Assembly (NCBI GenBank): GCA_003988855.1
Contig: QYAI01000043.1
Coordinates: 1 to 64,000 of the forward strand
DNA length: 64,000 bases
Direction of reading: 5' to 3'
DNA from: Arachnopeziza araneosa
Taxonomy: Eukaryota; Ascomycota; Leotiomycetes; Helotiales; Arachnopezizaceae
The notes below the pieces were generated by a model that worked only from the letters and a program-made list of their open reading frames with translations, was not told where the DNA came from and made no database searches. The position numbers and the translations under genes are program-made. This document shows positions 19,874-31,635 of the stretch, in pieces; position 1 is the first letter of the stretch, and every line of letters starts with the position of its first letter.

Positions 19874-20675
19874 CTTCCCGTTGGAATATGTTTCGAGTTT
19901 TAAGGGGATTTGGATGCTTGATGCTTGATGCTTGATGCTTTGAAGAAATGGTCGATGAAATAAGGTCAGAACAATGGAGAGAGGGGTTATATAAAGGAGG
20001 GGTAGCGGGCTATCACGTGCAGCTATGATTCCATTCTTTGAGAACGTTTTATGCAGCCTTGTACATTTGTCTGACACTTGATTCCAGAGTGCATGACAAA
20101 TCTCTTGATTTCAAATCTAGATTACATAGCCTCTCCGAAATACCCATTGGACACTGGCCACTCTCTCTCGACGACCATTTACCGATCTAGGCATTTTTTA
20201 TGTGAGAAATGAGATGTATATACACCGAAAGCCTTGCTTTCGGGATCCATTTGTCATTCTTCGACTGTTCTGAAATCATGTCAATAAACTTGAGGCTGGA
20301 TATGACCTGTTGAGCGCTCGTAGAGCTCTGACATTGCTATGGTTTGATTTTGGACTACAGTGATGAGATCATGTTACACAACGCCCCTGGAACGATGAAA
20401 CCTCGAGTCGTTGGTCTTAGCAGGAGCAGATATGCATGCTTTTGCATGTTTGACATACAATGCAGCCCACTCAATATCACAACTGGCACAGCCTTGCCCC
20501 GCAGTTGTCCAGCCTTGCATGATGATCTCAATAAGTAACAGCCACAAAACTTGCTTTTTGTCTTGAGACGTATTCACGGGGAGAGCTAATATGAACTCCA
20601 CTTCTGCCTCAATCCCCCTTTTGTCCATCCCTCTTTCAGATCGCATCATTTTTCAAGCTTCAAAACCTTCAAAGC
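19874..20675. other. Divergent intergenic region
   Basis: About 800 bp between the divergent DUF427 gene and the small membrane protein gene. It should contain both promoters. Apart from the heptamer microsatellite nothing specific was recognised. Confidence 0.55.
19914..19940. repeat. Heptamer microsatellite (ATGCTTG), nearly four copies
   Basis: Three perfect ATGCTTG units plus a six-base partial copy, about 40 bp upstream of the DUF427 start codon. It probably lies in its 5' leader or promoter. Confidence 0.85.
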
Positions 20676-21237
20676 ATGCCTTCGTCATTGAAATCTGCAG
20701 CCCTTGAGGCGGCCCTGATCGTGCAAGCCCTTATCACTGGAGCTGATGCATTGCAACATGGCTGGTTCTTCTATTTTAGTCGGTCTGGTGGGAACTTCAT
20801 ATCGTGAGGCCTTCCACTGTTTTTCTTATGCTAGCCAACCGAATTTGGGCTAATTGATGGAGAAGATATCATTCGCTCATTCCCGTCATCTCTCTCTTCC
20901 TATTCTTCGTCATTTTGACGCAGATCAAGTTTCCAGACGCAGACAAGAATCAAAGCGTTCGTTTTGAGTTAGTAAAATCCGGAATCGTTGCTGCTCTTTG
21001 GATCTGGTTATCTGTTGAGAATGGTATTTTTCATCGCAGCACTATCCATATTACTCTGGCGATCATTTTCTCGCTCGTCTTCATCAGGTAAAGATAAGTG
21101 CTTGGGTTAAGAAATTTCGTGGGCTGACCTAGACTAGTGTTGTTTTCTTCTCAACCCTGTTTGTTACATTGAGGAGTTCGGGGAGGACGTTGGGAGAGGC
21201 CGTCAGAGGCGAGAGAGAGGCTCTTTTGCACCATTAG
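20676..21237 (+). CDS. Small integral membrane protein (149 aa)
   Basis: Three exons, 20676-20803, 20866-21087 and 21138-21237 (introns 62 and 50 nt, phases agree). The product has about four hydrophobic segments: around AALIVQALITGADAL, LIPVISLFLFFVILT, GIVAALWIWLSVENG and ITLAIIFSLVFISVVFFSTL. A short basic/acidic C-terminal tail follows (SGRTLGEAVRGEREALLHH). No transporter or enzyme signature was recognised, so it is an unclassified fungal membrane protein. The splice model is well supported by continuity of the hydrophobic segments across both introns. Confidence 0.68.
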
Positions 21238-22659
21238 AGACCTCTGCCGTGTTCTGTAGCATCCAACAAATTCAAGATTGGAGTGCTGTGAACAATTTGA
21301 ATGATCAAATCTTTGATTGCGGAATTTGCGGGATATTAAATTAACATTGCTAAGCATCGGTAGGGTAGTAAGGGAAGATTATTGTCTGGAAGTCTACAAC
21401 AGATCGACAGTTTATCAATAATCGTGAAAAAGCTCGTCAACGATGTAAATATACTAATGCTTGAAGACTCGAGACTATATTGAGATGTTCCCTCTCTTTT
21501 GAAAAGATAGATTACTGCTGTTACTGGAGAAGCTCTTTAATGTCCTATATATTAGAATAAACGTACAGCTGAGAGTATCGACTGAGCATTATACTTATGA
21601 AAAATATTTTGAAGCCTCTAAACATATAATAAGTCATTTGATAATGACTCAATACAAAGTGTAGAAAGTCAAAGTTCTGTAATCTCGACTCGGCACCCTC
21701 TACCAATGATACACAGAACTCGGAGTCTTGGACAAATGAGTGCTGGTACGAAACAGCTTGCGGTTTGTCAATTTTCTAGTCGCCAAGTAAAGGCCCGCTT
21801 CAGATGCTAGACTAGGAGACTGAGTGCTACCTCAAAATGGCGGCGTTGAGCTTCAGCTTCATCGAATGGTAAGGACAGCTGAGCTTAATATGGTTTCATA
21901 TAACAGCCACGGCCGCCACAAAGCGTGCTTTCCGACGTCAACTTCTCCAACTGAGCACGTTCCATCAATTTTACAATTAGCACTAGGATTGAACGTCTCG
22001 GCCTACTTGGATTGTTGAAAGTGCTCTGGTAGACTTGTGGATACTTCAAGATACGGCTCAATTCCGCAAACCGGACAACAAAACTCAATTAGGGAATTAG
22101 AATGCGTATATCATCTTAGTCTCAGCTATCTCCTCTTTCTTTCCTACATCTTCTTTCCTATTCGACTCTCCGAGAGAGAGAAAGCGGTATGAGAAGGATT
22201 TTTGGAAAAAACAAAACAAAGAAGAGACGATGTGACCTAAAAAGGGCTTGGCATTGTAAAGAGTTGGAGAAAACAAGCGACAGGCGTTCCACTTGAAGAT
22301 GGAAGATATTCACGGGCCGCATGAGGCTTTGAAGAATCGCCACAACAGCTCCACGAGCTTGATGCAATTGGTTCTATGAGCTAGAGCTGAAATTGAAGTG
22401 ACTGATCTCTATAATTGAGACGTCACGTGATCGCGGCTTTGTCTCAACCTGCGGAATTTGAATGGCTCAATTCCGCCACTTTTGACATGTTGACAGCCAA
22501 GGGCGCTGGAGAATTTTTGTCTAGACCCGCGCTGCATAAAACCTGGCGGAATTCTGCGAAATCTTGGAATTCAGACCCGGCAAGAAGGACATACTCGCAG
22601 GCAGGGCCCTTGTTTTCATCTGTTATAAGCCGCACTTTCCCCCAGCACTTTTAAGAGGC
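21238..22659. other. Intergenic, 1.4 kb
   Basis: AT-rich around 21.4-21.7 kb. No gene recognised. The last few hundred bases should hold the promoter of the decarboxylase gene. Confidence 0.55.
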
Positions 22660-24284
22660 ATGAACTCGAGCCAGTTCCGGGATGCTGCATCATCAGCAAT
22701 CGATGAGAGTTTGTTTTCCACCTCCTCATATTATTGGGTTTCTGACAACCTCATAGTATGTAACTATTATGACACGATAGCTGATCGTAGGGTCATCTCC
22801 AATGTTGAGCCAGGCTATCTCAAGAAGCTCTTACCGGCTGGTCCACCACTAGATGGCGAATCATGGGCGGAAATTCAGAAAGACATAGAAACAAAAATCA
22901 TGCCAGGACTCACTCATTGGTAGGGATCATATCATGTCGGTAACCTTACTGATAAAATTATAGGCAATCCCCAAACTTCATGGCATTCTTTCCGGCTTCT
23001 TCCTCCTTCCCAGGTATGCTCGGTGAGCTATACTCTGCTGCTTTTACAGCTCCAGCCTTCAACTGGATATGCTCACCCGCTGTTACCGAATTGGAAACAG
23101 TGGTATTGGACTGGCTAGCAAAGCTCCTTCATCTACCGGATTGCTACCTGTCGACAACCCATGGTGGAGGAGTCATTCAAGGATCTGCGTCTGAAGCGAT
23201 CGTCACCGTGATGGTTGCGGCACGCGATAAGTACCTTCGAGAGACAACATCTCACCTGATCGGCCTTGAGCTTGAAGATACCATTGGCCACAAGAGAAGC
23301 AAGATGGTAGCATTGGGGAGCGATGCTTCTCACAGCTCAACACAGAAAGCTGCTCAAATAGCTGGTGTCCGATTTCGCTCGATTCCTGTATCCAAGGTAG
23401 ATGGCTTTGCACTGACAAGCGCGAGACTAGAAGCTGCATTGAAGGAGTGTCACGACCAAGGACTGGAGCCTTTCTTTCTGACAACGACATTGGGAACCAC
23501 AGCCACCTGTGCTGTTGATGACTTTGCATCCATTGCGTCTCTATTATCAAGAGTGGCGCCTCCGGATGTACCCGGCGAGATCTGGGTACATGTCGATGCC
23601 GCCTACGCAGGAGCGGCTCTGGTGTGTCCCGAATATCACTATTTGACAGCATCATTTGAACACTTCCATTCCTTCGACATGAACATGCATAAATGGCTTC
23701 TTACCAACTTTGATGCCTCGTGTCTCTACGTGAGAAAGAGAAAGGACCTGATTGACGCCCTCTCTATTATGCCAAGTTATCTTCGTAACGAATTTTCGGA
23801 GAGTGGTTTGGTTACCGATTATCGAGATTGGCAAATACCACTTGGACGAAGGTTCAGAAGCCTAAAGATCTGGTTTGTGATGAGAACGTATGGGGTAAAC
23901 GGCCTTCAAGAACACATTCGAAAGCATGTGAAACTTGGAGAAACATTTGCATCTTTACTTAAAACCAGAGGCGATCTCTTTGAGATCATCACCGGACCAA
24001 GTTTCGCTCTGACCGTTTTCAATATCGTACCAGCGATTGCGGGCAAAAATGAGGCAGATAAGATCACACAAGCTGTGTACGAGACAATCAACAAAAGAGG
24101 CGAGGTCTATATCACGTCAAGCGTCGTGGAGGGTAGTTACGTGATTCGAGTGGTTAGCGCCAACCCGTTGGCGCAGGAAGAGTATATCAAAAAGGCGTTT
24201 GATATTCTTGTGGATGTGACAGAGGAGCTGAGAGATGGAAACCCCACGAAACGACCCTTGAATGTCAATGTTGCAAGTCGATAG
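22660..24284 (+). CDS. Pyridoxal-phosphate aromatic-L-amino-acid decarboxylase (526 aa)
   Basis: Two exons, 22660-22919 and 22964-24284, split by a 44-nt intron inside the Trp codon of LTHWQSPNF. This is a group II PLP decarboxylase, the family that converts tryptophan, tyrosine or DOPA to the amine. Visible landmarks are FMAFFPASSSFPGMLG, the GGGVIQGSASEA glycine-rich block, the cofactor-binding DAAYAG with its Asp, and MHKWLLTNFD with the Schiff-base lysine near residue 330. Length and order match full-length enzymes. There is no targeting signal, so it is probably cytosolic. The amino acid preference cannot be read from sequence. It has no biosynthetic neighbours; the next gene is an ammonium transporter. 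Confidence 0.93.
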
Positions 24285-25934
24285 GTATCTGGCTTTCCAG
24301 AGTACGGCTACCGTTGAAGATATGGCGTGATGGAGGCTGCCTCCCGCAAAGCTGGCTGGAATTGTTACCCGTCATTGCATGAGAAAAGCTCTTCGTTGCG
24401 TGCATGATGTTTTATTATTTTGGAAAATTTTGGCATGTCACATTTTTTCTTGCATCTTCAATGTGCAAAAAGCGGTTGCGGTGGTGTGGCTTCTCCCCGA
24501 TCGCAGCGTTCAAAATTCTCCGATTTCTGATTTGATTTGCAGAAGGTTCATCAGCCCAACTACTGGGCTGGCTGGGCTGCCGGGCTGCAGAAGCTAGTAG
24601 GTCGTGGAGTCATTGACAATTCGTAGCCGCTGCGGCGCCCCCAAATGCACGTTCGAGGACATGCTGCAAAGAGCCAGGACTAGAATTTTCATCTTCTTAT
24701 CTTTAACCCTCCTCTGCATTCTCGCCGTCCCGTTGTCTTCAAATAGATTTCTGACAACAAAACACACCATCACAGGCCAGAGACGTCCTTTTCACAAGCC
24801 GAGTCTGCGAGTCTGCCGGGTTACCGGCTTGGGCGAATTGTACTTGCAGGCTGTGAAGTCCTGCCTGCGCGTTTACCAATAGCAAATTGTCAGGGTCCGA
24901 TTGTTTGATTCGTTTGAGCTGATAGCTTTGTCTTGCTGATACACATGCAGGAAAAGGTGGCTTGCAGCCGAAGGGCTACCTCGCCTTCCGACTCGCTGAC
25001 GTGCAGGGGGCAAGATAAGGGTATTCCAAGGAGTGTGGGGTCTCCCGGGTGCTAAAGAAGGCTTCATGTGGGCGAAAGCCGCCGGTCACGGGCAGATGGT
25101 AGTCAATGCTCCTCTCTCCCTGATCGACTTCGTAATCAAGCCTCGCCTAGGGCGCGCTATCGTTGGCTGACTTGGCTCCGCGATACCTCTGGGCCCTTCT
25201 TCCGCTGCCGTTTCCCCAGGGCCAAGGGAACTGGACGGTACTGAAAGGCTTGTATTGTGGAGCAGGATTCATTAGCCGTTCCTGCTTATCGCCAAGTATC
25301 ATCATCTGCTGCTTGACTCGGACGGACAGAGAGAGTTCTCTGCACCCTTCTCCGACCCACCGCGGACAACGAGCCTGGCGTCAAATCAGACGAAGTGCAG
25401 AATAAGACATCTCAATCTTCACTTTCAAAGGCACGTGGAGAAATACCTTTCTCGATATTAACCTTGCCTTGTCGCAGTGCATTGCATTCTGCACCCAACA
25501 CTATCAGCCAATATGGCTTCCACAAGCGAGCTCAGAGATAAGAGCTGTGGATGCATTTGATTAGTCCATCGACGCCTCCCAACCGTCCCTCCTCTTGGTC
25601 TCGAAACATCGAAAATATTGTGGCTTACAGGTCTTTGAAAGCTGTCGTCTCCGATAAGAAATGACCTGCTCATTTGTCTGTTTTTCAGCCCGACAGCGTG
25701 GGACTTTAAAATTTGGACCTCAATCTCATACGATACCAATGAAGAACCATGGATCTGATCTCGCATTGGACCTGCCCTTCCCGTGGGGAGATCTTGGCAC
25801 TTGGAAAAGTAGGGTCCCAGTTTGCACTTTGAACCTTGCCAATTCTATATAGCTCCTGGAGCTCCCTTCTGCATAAAATTTCTGATCGAGAGACATCCAC
25901 CCCTTCATTGAGCTTCATTCCTCGCATCGACAAG
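24285..25934. other. Long 5' intergenic region of the ammonium transporter
   Basis: About 1.65 kb without a gene. It holds four GATAAG sites, listed separately, and a short GGCTG-rich patch near 24562-24590. Several open frames of 60-100 codons have no protein-like features. Confidence 0.6.
25014..25658. promoter_or_regulatory. Cluster of GATAAG sites upstream of the ammonium transporter
   Basis: GATAAG occurs at 25014-25019, 25537-25542 and 25653-25658 on the plus strand and at 25285-25290 on the minus strand, all within about 920 bp of the transporter ATG. This is the preferred site of AreA/Nit2-type GATA activators of fungal nitrogen metabolism. Nitrogen catabolite repression of the transporter is therefore likely, though inferred. 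Confidence 0.5.
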
Positions 25935-27705
25935 ATGTCGAACGCTACGAACGCTACCGTGTTCCCTGATCTCGTTAATCCGCCGTGGCTGGATACCGGC
26001 AACAATGCCTGGCAGCTCACAGCAGGTTCATTTGTCGCTCTGCAGAGTATCCCAGGCCTGGTGGTTCTCTACGCTGGCTGGGTAAAGCACAAATGGGCTA
26101 TCAACTCTGCGTTTATGGCATTTTATGCCTTCTGCGCTGTTCTTCTCTGTTGGATGCTCTTCGCCTACAAAGCTGCTTTCGGACATCAGATGCTTCCCTT
26201 CGTTGGACGCCCAGGACCTTCGGTTGCGATGAACTACCAAATCGGACAATCCACACTGCCTGCTGCCGATCTTAGCCAGCAATACCCTCAATCGACCATG
26301 ATATACTTCCAGTTTGTATTCGCCGCTATTACGCTCGTCCTCATTGCGGGTTCTTATCTCTGCCGTATGAGCTTTTACGCCTGGATGCTCTTTGTCCCTC
26401 TCTGGTTGACTTTCTCCTACACTGTAGGCGCGTTCTCAATCTGGGGAGGTGGTTTCCTCTTCCAGATGGGCGTTCTTGACTACTCGGGTGGATACGTTAT
26501 CCATCTGTCAGCGGGCACAGCCGGTTTCGTGGGTGCATGGTGGATTGGCCCACGTATCGAAGAAGATTTAGAAGATAACACCCCCAATAACATCCTTATG
26601 ATGTTGGTTGGCGCTGGTATTTTGTGGATCGGTATGTTTTCCTTTGCCTGAGTGTCCTGGACACGAGACACTTTTGTTCGCAGAATACTGAGCTAATTTG
26701 ATCGCAGGCTGGAACGGTTTCAATGGAGGAGATCCTTATGCTGCTTCTCCTGATGCTGGTGTCGCTGTGTTGAATACCAACTTGTGCACTGCTGTCAGCT
26801 CTCTCGTCTGGGTTGGAATGGATCTTGCATACTTCCGCAAACCTTCAGTTATTGGTGCTATTCAAGGGATGATCACTGGTCTCGTCGCTATCACCCCTGC
26901 TGCTGGTTTCGTTGCTGGTAAGTTACATTAGACACTTCTTTGCGCAGAATTAACTTTGTTTAGGTTGGGGAGCCATCTGCCTTGGTATTGGTTCTGGAAT
27001 CATCCCCTGGGTGTCCATGAACATTGCTGGCCGTAGACTGACCCTCTTCCAACAGTAAGTCCATGTCTCCTATGCTTTGAACATCCTATACAATCTCTGG
27101 AGATTCTGCAAATCAATTAGCAATTCTAACTGGCAATAGCGTCGATGATACCCTTGAAGTTTTCCACACCCATTTAGTCGGAGCTCTTGTTGGTGGTATC
27201 GGCACTGGTCTCTTTGCTACTGCAGAAGGCTGCAGAGGTTTCGGCGTCACTAACCCTGGTGGAGCCATCGGTATGTTTAGCTCTCCAACTTATTGTAGTA
27301 TCATACTAACACCTCCTAGATGGCAATGGCAGGCAAGTTTGGGTCCAGATTGTTGGTGGCCTCTTCATCATTGGCTGGAACATAGTCTGGACGTCCTTGG
27401 TCATGTGCTTCATCAAGTATGTTCTTCGCGTTCCTCTCCGCATGACTCCAGAGCAGCTTGCGGTCGGTGATTACGCTGTCCACGGCGAAGAGCCATACAC
27501 TTTTGCCCATTATAACGTTAAGCACCCTACACCTCCTCTTATGCAGCGTCGAACCACCAAGAAGTTTGACGAAGAAGATCACAAAGGTGTATTGATGGGA
27601 ACTGATCCTGCTGTCCCTGCCGAGACTAAGGTCAGCTCCGGAGATAGCATCCACAAGGTTGGTGAGGGCGATAAGACTACCAGCGTTGAGTCTAAGACAT
27701 CTTAA
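25935..27705 (+). CDS. Ammonium transporter, Amt/Mep family (504 aa)
   Basis: Five exons: 25935-26631, 26708-26917, 26964-27054, 27140-27270 and 27320-27705. The protein has about eleven membrane helices, with family landmarks SIPGLVVLYAGWVKHKWAIN, FSIWGGGFLFQMGVLDYSGG, the first pore histidine in VIHLSAGTAGFVGAWW, GWNGFNGGDPYAA, GFVAGWGAI and the second pore histidine in FHTHLVGALVGG. The C-terminal cytosolic tail is hydrophilic. It should import ammonium across the plasma membrane, as MeaA/MepA and Mep1-3 do. The upstream GATAAG cluster fits nitrogen-source control. All junctions keep frame. Which Mep paralog it is cannot be decided here. Confidence 0.95.
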
Positions 27706-28300
27706 GCTTGAAAGCACTTGTTTAGTAGAGTTTGTATGAGTTTGCTGCCGAATTAGCTGCTCGATTCAGCATAGATTGCAAGTTACATGCATTTAATATA
27801 GCTTTATATACCTGTAAAGATTCGTCGTCTAATGTTGCATCTTTTATTCCTGATCCACCTCAGTATTTAGAGCGATGGCTCTTTCTGGAGCTGGATCTGG
27901 ATCTAAATCTATCACCTTCATGGTGATTGTGAAGATACTGAAAAATGAGCCTGAAGTCATCCCGAATGAGGTCGATATTTCGGTCTGACACTATCTCTGA
28001 GATAGGTCAGTAACACACTAAGATCCCGAAGCTGAGAGGCAGTGCAAAAGACATGGAGACAATATCCGATAACTTGCAGGAATTCTAAGAAAACAATATC
28101 GTTCTGAAGGAGAAAGTGAAGCATAAAGTAGGCAGCGAAATAAAGAATCCTCAAAAACCATGTGATGATGAAGCTCTGGTGGCGGCGGAGCAAGGCAGCC
28201 GAAACACCTCCCTCTAACACCAGAATAAAGACCTAAGCCATCCCAACCTCAGCGCATTCTTCCTTCAACCTTACCTCGACCCTACACCACAAACACAACC
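27706..28300. other. Intergenic
   Basis: About 600 bp between the transporter and YKT6, both on the plus strand. It holds the transporter 3' flank and the YKT6 promoter. A minus-strand hydrophobic frame at 27957-28220 starts with GTG and is not taken as a gene. Confidence 0.55.
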
Positions 28301-29162
28301 ATGAAGCTCCACTACATCGGCGTGCGTTCCCCTCCTCTCTTGCTCGCGGATTACTGACCGCTCCTCCGCCAGATCATCAAGAACGAGACGAAGCCCGCGC
28401 ACGAGCTATGTGTTGAGAAGGACCTGAGTGCTTACTCGCGATTCACACGGAACAAGTACGTTTCCTGGGCACTGAAGGATGGGCGGGGATGGAGAGGGGT
28501 GGTTTATACGGTGCTGATTCTATGGTAGTTATGGAGAATTCATGACGCTGTTCAGCAAGACGGTAGCAGAACGGACACGGCCAGGACAGAGACAGGATGT
28601 AGAAGAGCAAGGTCGCTACTCTCCCACTCGTTCGTCCCAGCCCCCTAACATCCCCCAGACTACGTATTCCACGCCTACGGGCGCTCCGAAGGCGTGTGCG
28701 GCATCATCATCAGCTCCGCCGACTACCCCGCGCTGGTCGCGCACCAGCTGCTATCCAAAGTCGTCGATGAATTCCTGGTCGCGCACCCGCGCTCCGCGTG
28801 GGCGAACGGGAGTCCGACGATCGCCTTCCCGGAGCTGAAGGAGTATATTGTCAAGTATCAGGATCCGCAGCAGGCGGACAGCATCATGAAGATTCAGAAG
28901 GAGCTAGACGAGACCAAGATTGTGCTGCACAAGACGATTGAGAGCGTGTTGCAGAGGGGCGAGAAGATTGATGACCTGGTGGCCAAGAGCGATGGATTGA
29001 GTGCGCAGAGTAAGATGTTTTATAGTGAGTGCTGCCCTTTTCTTTCCACCCCCTTGACAGGATGCTTTGGGAGGAGATAGTAGCAGGAAGATGGAGAAAG
29101 TGGCTAATGGATCTGAAATAGCACAAGCAAAGAAGCAGAACAGCTGTTGTTCAATAATGTGA
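28301..29162 (+). CDS. YKT6: R-SNARE Ykt6 (197 aa)
   Basis: Five exons: 28301-28321, 28373-28455, 28529-28611, 28659-29024 and 29122-29162. The N-terminal longin domain (MKLHYIGIIKNETKP, FMTLFSKTVAERTRPGQRQ, DYVFHAY) is followed by the SNARE motif (MKIQKELDETKIVLHKTIE, VLQRGEKIDDLVAKS). The protein ends NSCCSIM, where Cys193 is expected to be palmitoylated and the terminal CSIM box farnesylated. Ykt6 cycles between cytosol and membranes and acts in ER-Golgi, endosomal, vacuolar and autophagosome fusion. Length matches yeast and human Ykt6. The first exon is just 21 nt and the last 41 nt. Confidence 0.97.
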
Positions 29163-29550
29163 AGGAAGGAGCGGGGAGTATATTAAGAGAATGAAGGAAA
29201 GGGTATCGCGGCGTTTCTATACCTCTACGGTTACAGCAGGGCAGTTCTTCGATCAGATTGTAAATGGGGTTCAATTACATAGCGATGATCTCCAAGAGAC
29301 ATCGACAGACTACAGAGGAGATGTGGGAGTGAAGAGAACCAACATGATATTTATTGAACCCAGACCAATTCAAACTCCAGATTCTATGCAATGAATGGCC
29401 AACGCCAATTCCACGCCTGTCCAAATGCAGTCATTACCCTCATCACCATAATGTATGCAGCGTGATATCCCTCTCATCAAATCGCAAATAGCATCCCACT
29501 GTCCAGCTAAGAAAACGCAGGGGTATCCAATCAAACAATGCCAGCTACAA
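29163..29550. other. Short convergent intergenic region
   Basis: About 390 bp between the convergent YKT6 and Rab genes. It should contain both 3' untranslated regions. Nothing else recognisable. Confidence 0.55.
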
Positions 29551-30745
29551 CTAACAACATCTCTTCCTCGTCTTCGCGACCTGCCCATCTCCACCTTGCC
29601 CATCCACTTGTTCGGGGATATAACTCTCGACCGGTACTCCGAACCAGCTCCTCCGGTCCCTTCCCACGCGGAAACTGCCTCCCGGACGATCGAAGTATCC
29701 CTCGGCACCATTGCCTTCGAAGCCGGGTGTCATTCCTGGTGTCTGCACTGCGGAGGATGATTGCTCCATCAGTTTCCTGTTCTGTTCTACTAGCTTTCGA
29801 GTGATGACTCTGAAAACCTCCTCTACGCCTTCGCCATTCTCAGCACTGACCTCTATAGGATGTTAGTATAACTTCTCGACGTTTGGCTGGTGGTGAAGAG
29901 CTAAGCTTCAACCAATTGACAGAGAATAAGTAAGACTAATAGCTTTGGTAAACGCCATCAACGAGAGCAACCTACCATGGCAACAATCCCAGCCCACCTC
30001 CTGTCCCCAGAATCCGCTACTTCGTTTGCTACTCGGGCTCCTTGCACCATCTAGCGCACTAGTCGAAGCCTCTGCGCTCCCCCTCCCGAACAAGAAGCCT
30101 CTACTATCACTTGGGGTCGCCGTCACGGGCGGGGTACCACCGACGCCAGGGGCGAGATTGTCAGCTACATAAGCTATGCAGCGCTCGAATGGGACTTGGC
30201 GCAAGCTCGGGTCTCTCGCAACGAGATCTGATTTCGTGCCTACGACATGCAGGATTATATCTGGGGGGAGGTTGCGCCGGAGCTCGTTGAGCCACACGCC
30301 CATCTCCGTAAACGAGGTGGAGTCGGTGATACTATAGCAGAGGATGCATGCGTTCGCGCCGCGGTAGTATAAACGAGAAATGGATCTGCCAAAGAGTTAG
30401 GCTGGACCTGTCTGTATTGGATAGGGAGGCATGGCTGCGGAGAAAGAAAAAGGATATTTACCTGAACCTTTCCTGTCCAGCTGTATCCCATATCTGCAAT
30501 CGTACAACATTATCGCTCTCTGAATCTACTACTCGTTTGGTGAGGAACGACGCTCCGACGGTCGAGGTCGTTGCCGCAGGGCTGAATTGATTCTTTACAT
30601 ATCTGCGTCATGTTGGTATTAGCTTGCAACTCCTTCATGTATAGAATAGGAACGAGCAGGCTCAAACTCACCTGTGGACTAAACTCGTCTTCCCCACACC
30701 CTGCGAGCCCAGCACCACGATCTTGGCTTCAAGCGACTGAGCCAT
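29551..30745 (-). CDS. Rab-family small GTPase with a long insert between G4 and G5 (308 aa)
   Basis: Four exons: 30745-30672, 30602-30462, 30385-29976 and 29852-29551. The GTPase motifs are clear: G1 GSQGVGKT (13-20), G3 WDTAGQERFRS, G4 TKSD (122-125) and G5 EVSAEN near 209. The C-terminus KRCC has two cysteines for geranylgeranylation, so it is a membrane-trafficking Rab. G4 and G5 are about 83 residues apart rather than the usual 25-35; the extra part is Ser/Pro/Gly-rich (TPPVTATPSDSRG, SSKRSSGFWGQEVG). The tail after G5 is also long. The closest subgroup seems Rab21/Rab24-like, but the orthology is not certain. The third intron is 123 nt. Confidence 0.9.
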
Positions 30746-31635
30746 TGTGCAATCGGTAGAGAGGTGTCCCTATCGTCTTGTATCCGATAGCTTCCTCGAG
30801 CTAGTCGAATCGGACGCTCGAATTGAAACCGGGCGGGATGAAATGCAGCCTCCAACAGAATGCTACTCAGATACGAAGCCCCAACAAGGGCAGAGATGAC
30901 GGATTAGATTGCAGTAGAAGGAAGCATTCACTCAATCGCCGACGCTTTTCAGTGTCTAGCTCAAGCCTCATCGCAGCACCACAGATCCCGCGAGTAGTTC
31001 GTCGGCCCGTCCGCTATCTCTCATCCAGATCTCATGCACCTTCGTTTTCTTTTTCTTCTTCCTCTTTCGTCCGGCTTCGATTCATGCAAGCAGAGCCTTC
31101 ACCGAACACAAAAATGGGAGAAATGACAGGATGCAGATTGCAGATGCCGTGCGGATGTTACGCAGAAAAAACAAACCAGCCGAAGCAGAGGATGAAGATC
31201 GAATCAGCCGCGTCCAGATATCATATTTGTTTTGTTTGCGACGTTATGCCCGTTGTGATTGATTGACGGGCTGAGCGCCTTGTGGAGATTCGAAATTAGA
31301 ATGTGATGCGATGCACCGATCCATGCGATATGGCGCATGGGGCGCAAGTTCCCTGTCCTTCAAGCTGGATATCAATAGCACCGCTATCACGTGGAAGACC
31401 TGACGAGCTTGATCAGATGGAATATGACGAGTCGGTGAGCAGAGGGTGTCTGCTGAGTTTCTACTCTCAGCACTGATCGTGGCTCATCATCATCATCAGG
31501 AGTCAAGCTGCCTGTCGTAAGCCCAGGACTGTAAAGGCTTAGCCGGAGTGAGATGGATGGGGTAGCTCGCGATGACATGGATATCTTCGTAATATCTGAT
31601 CCTATCTACAGTATACGTCACGGCTCTTCCACTTT
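30746..31635. other. Intergenic
   Basis: About 890 bp holding the Rab promoter and the 3' flank of the dehydrogenase gene. A pyrimidine-rich tract (31038-31070) is the only notable feature. An open frame at 30823-31266 lacks an ATG and protein-like features. Confidence 0.55.

Noticed and set aside
22660..27705. Biosynthetic or catabolic cluster of decarboxylase and ammonium transporter
   Set aside because: Just two unrelated genes side by side, with a 1.6-kb spacer; no oxidase, synthetase or regulator nearby.
27957..28220. Hydrophobic minus-strand frame (87 codons)
   Set aside because: It starts at GTG with no ATG, and the sequence is in the spacer between two intact genes; no family resemblance.
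30823..31266. 147-codon plus-strand frame
   Set aside because: It starts at TTG, lies in the Rab promoter region and has simple-sequence composition without any domain.
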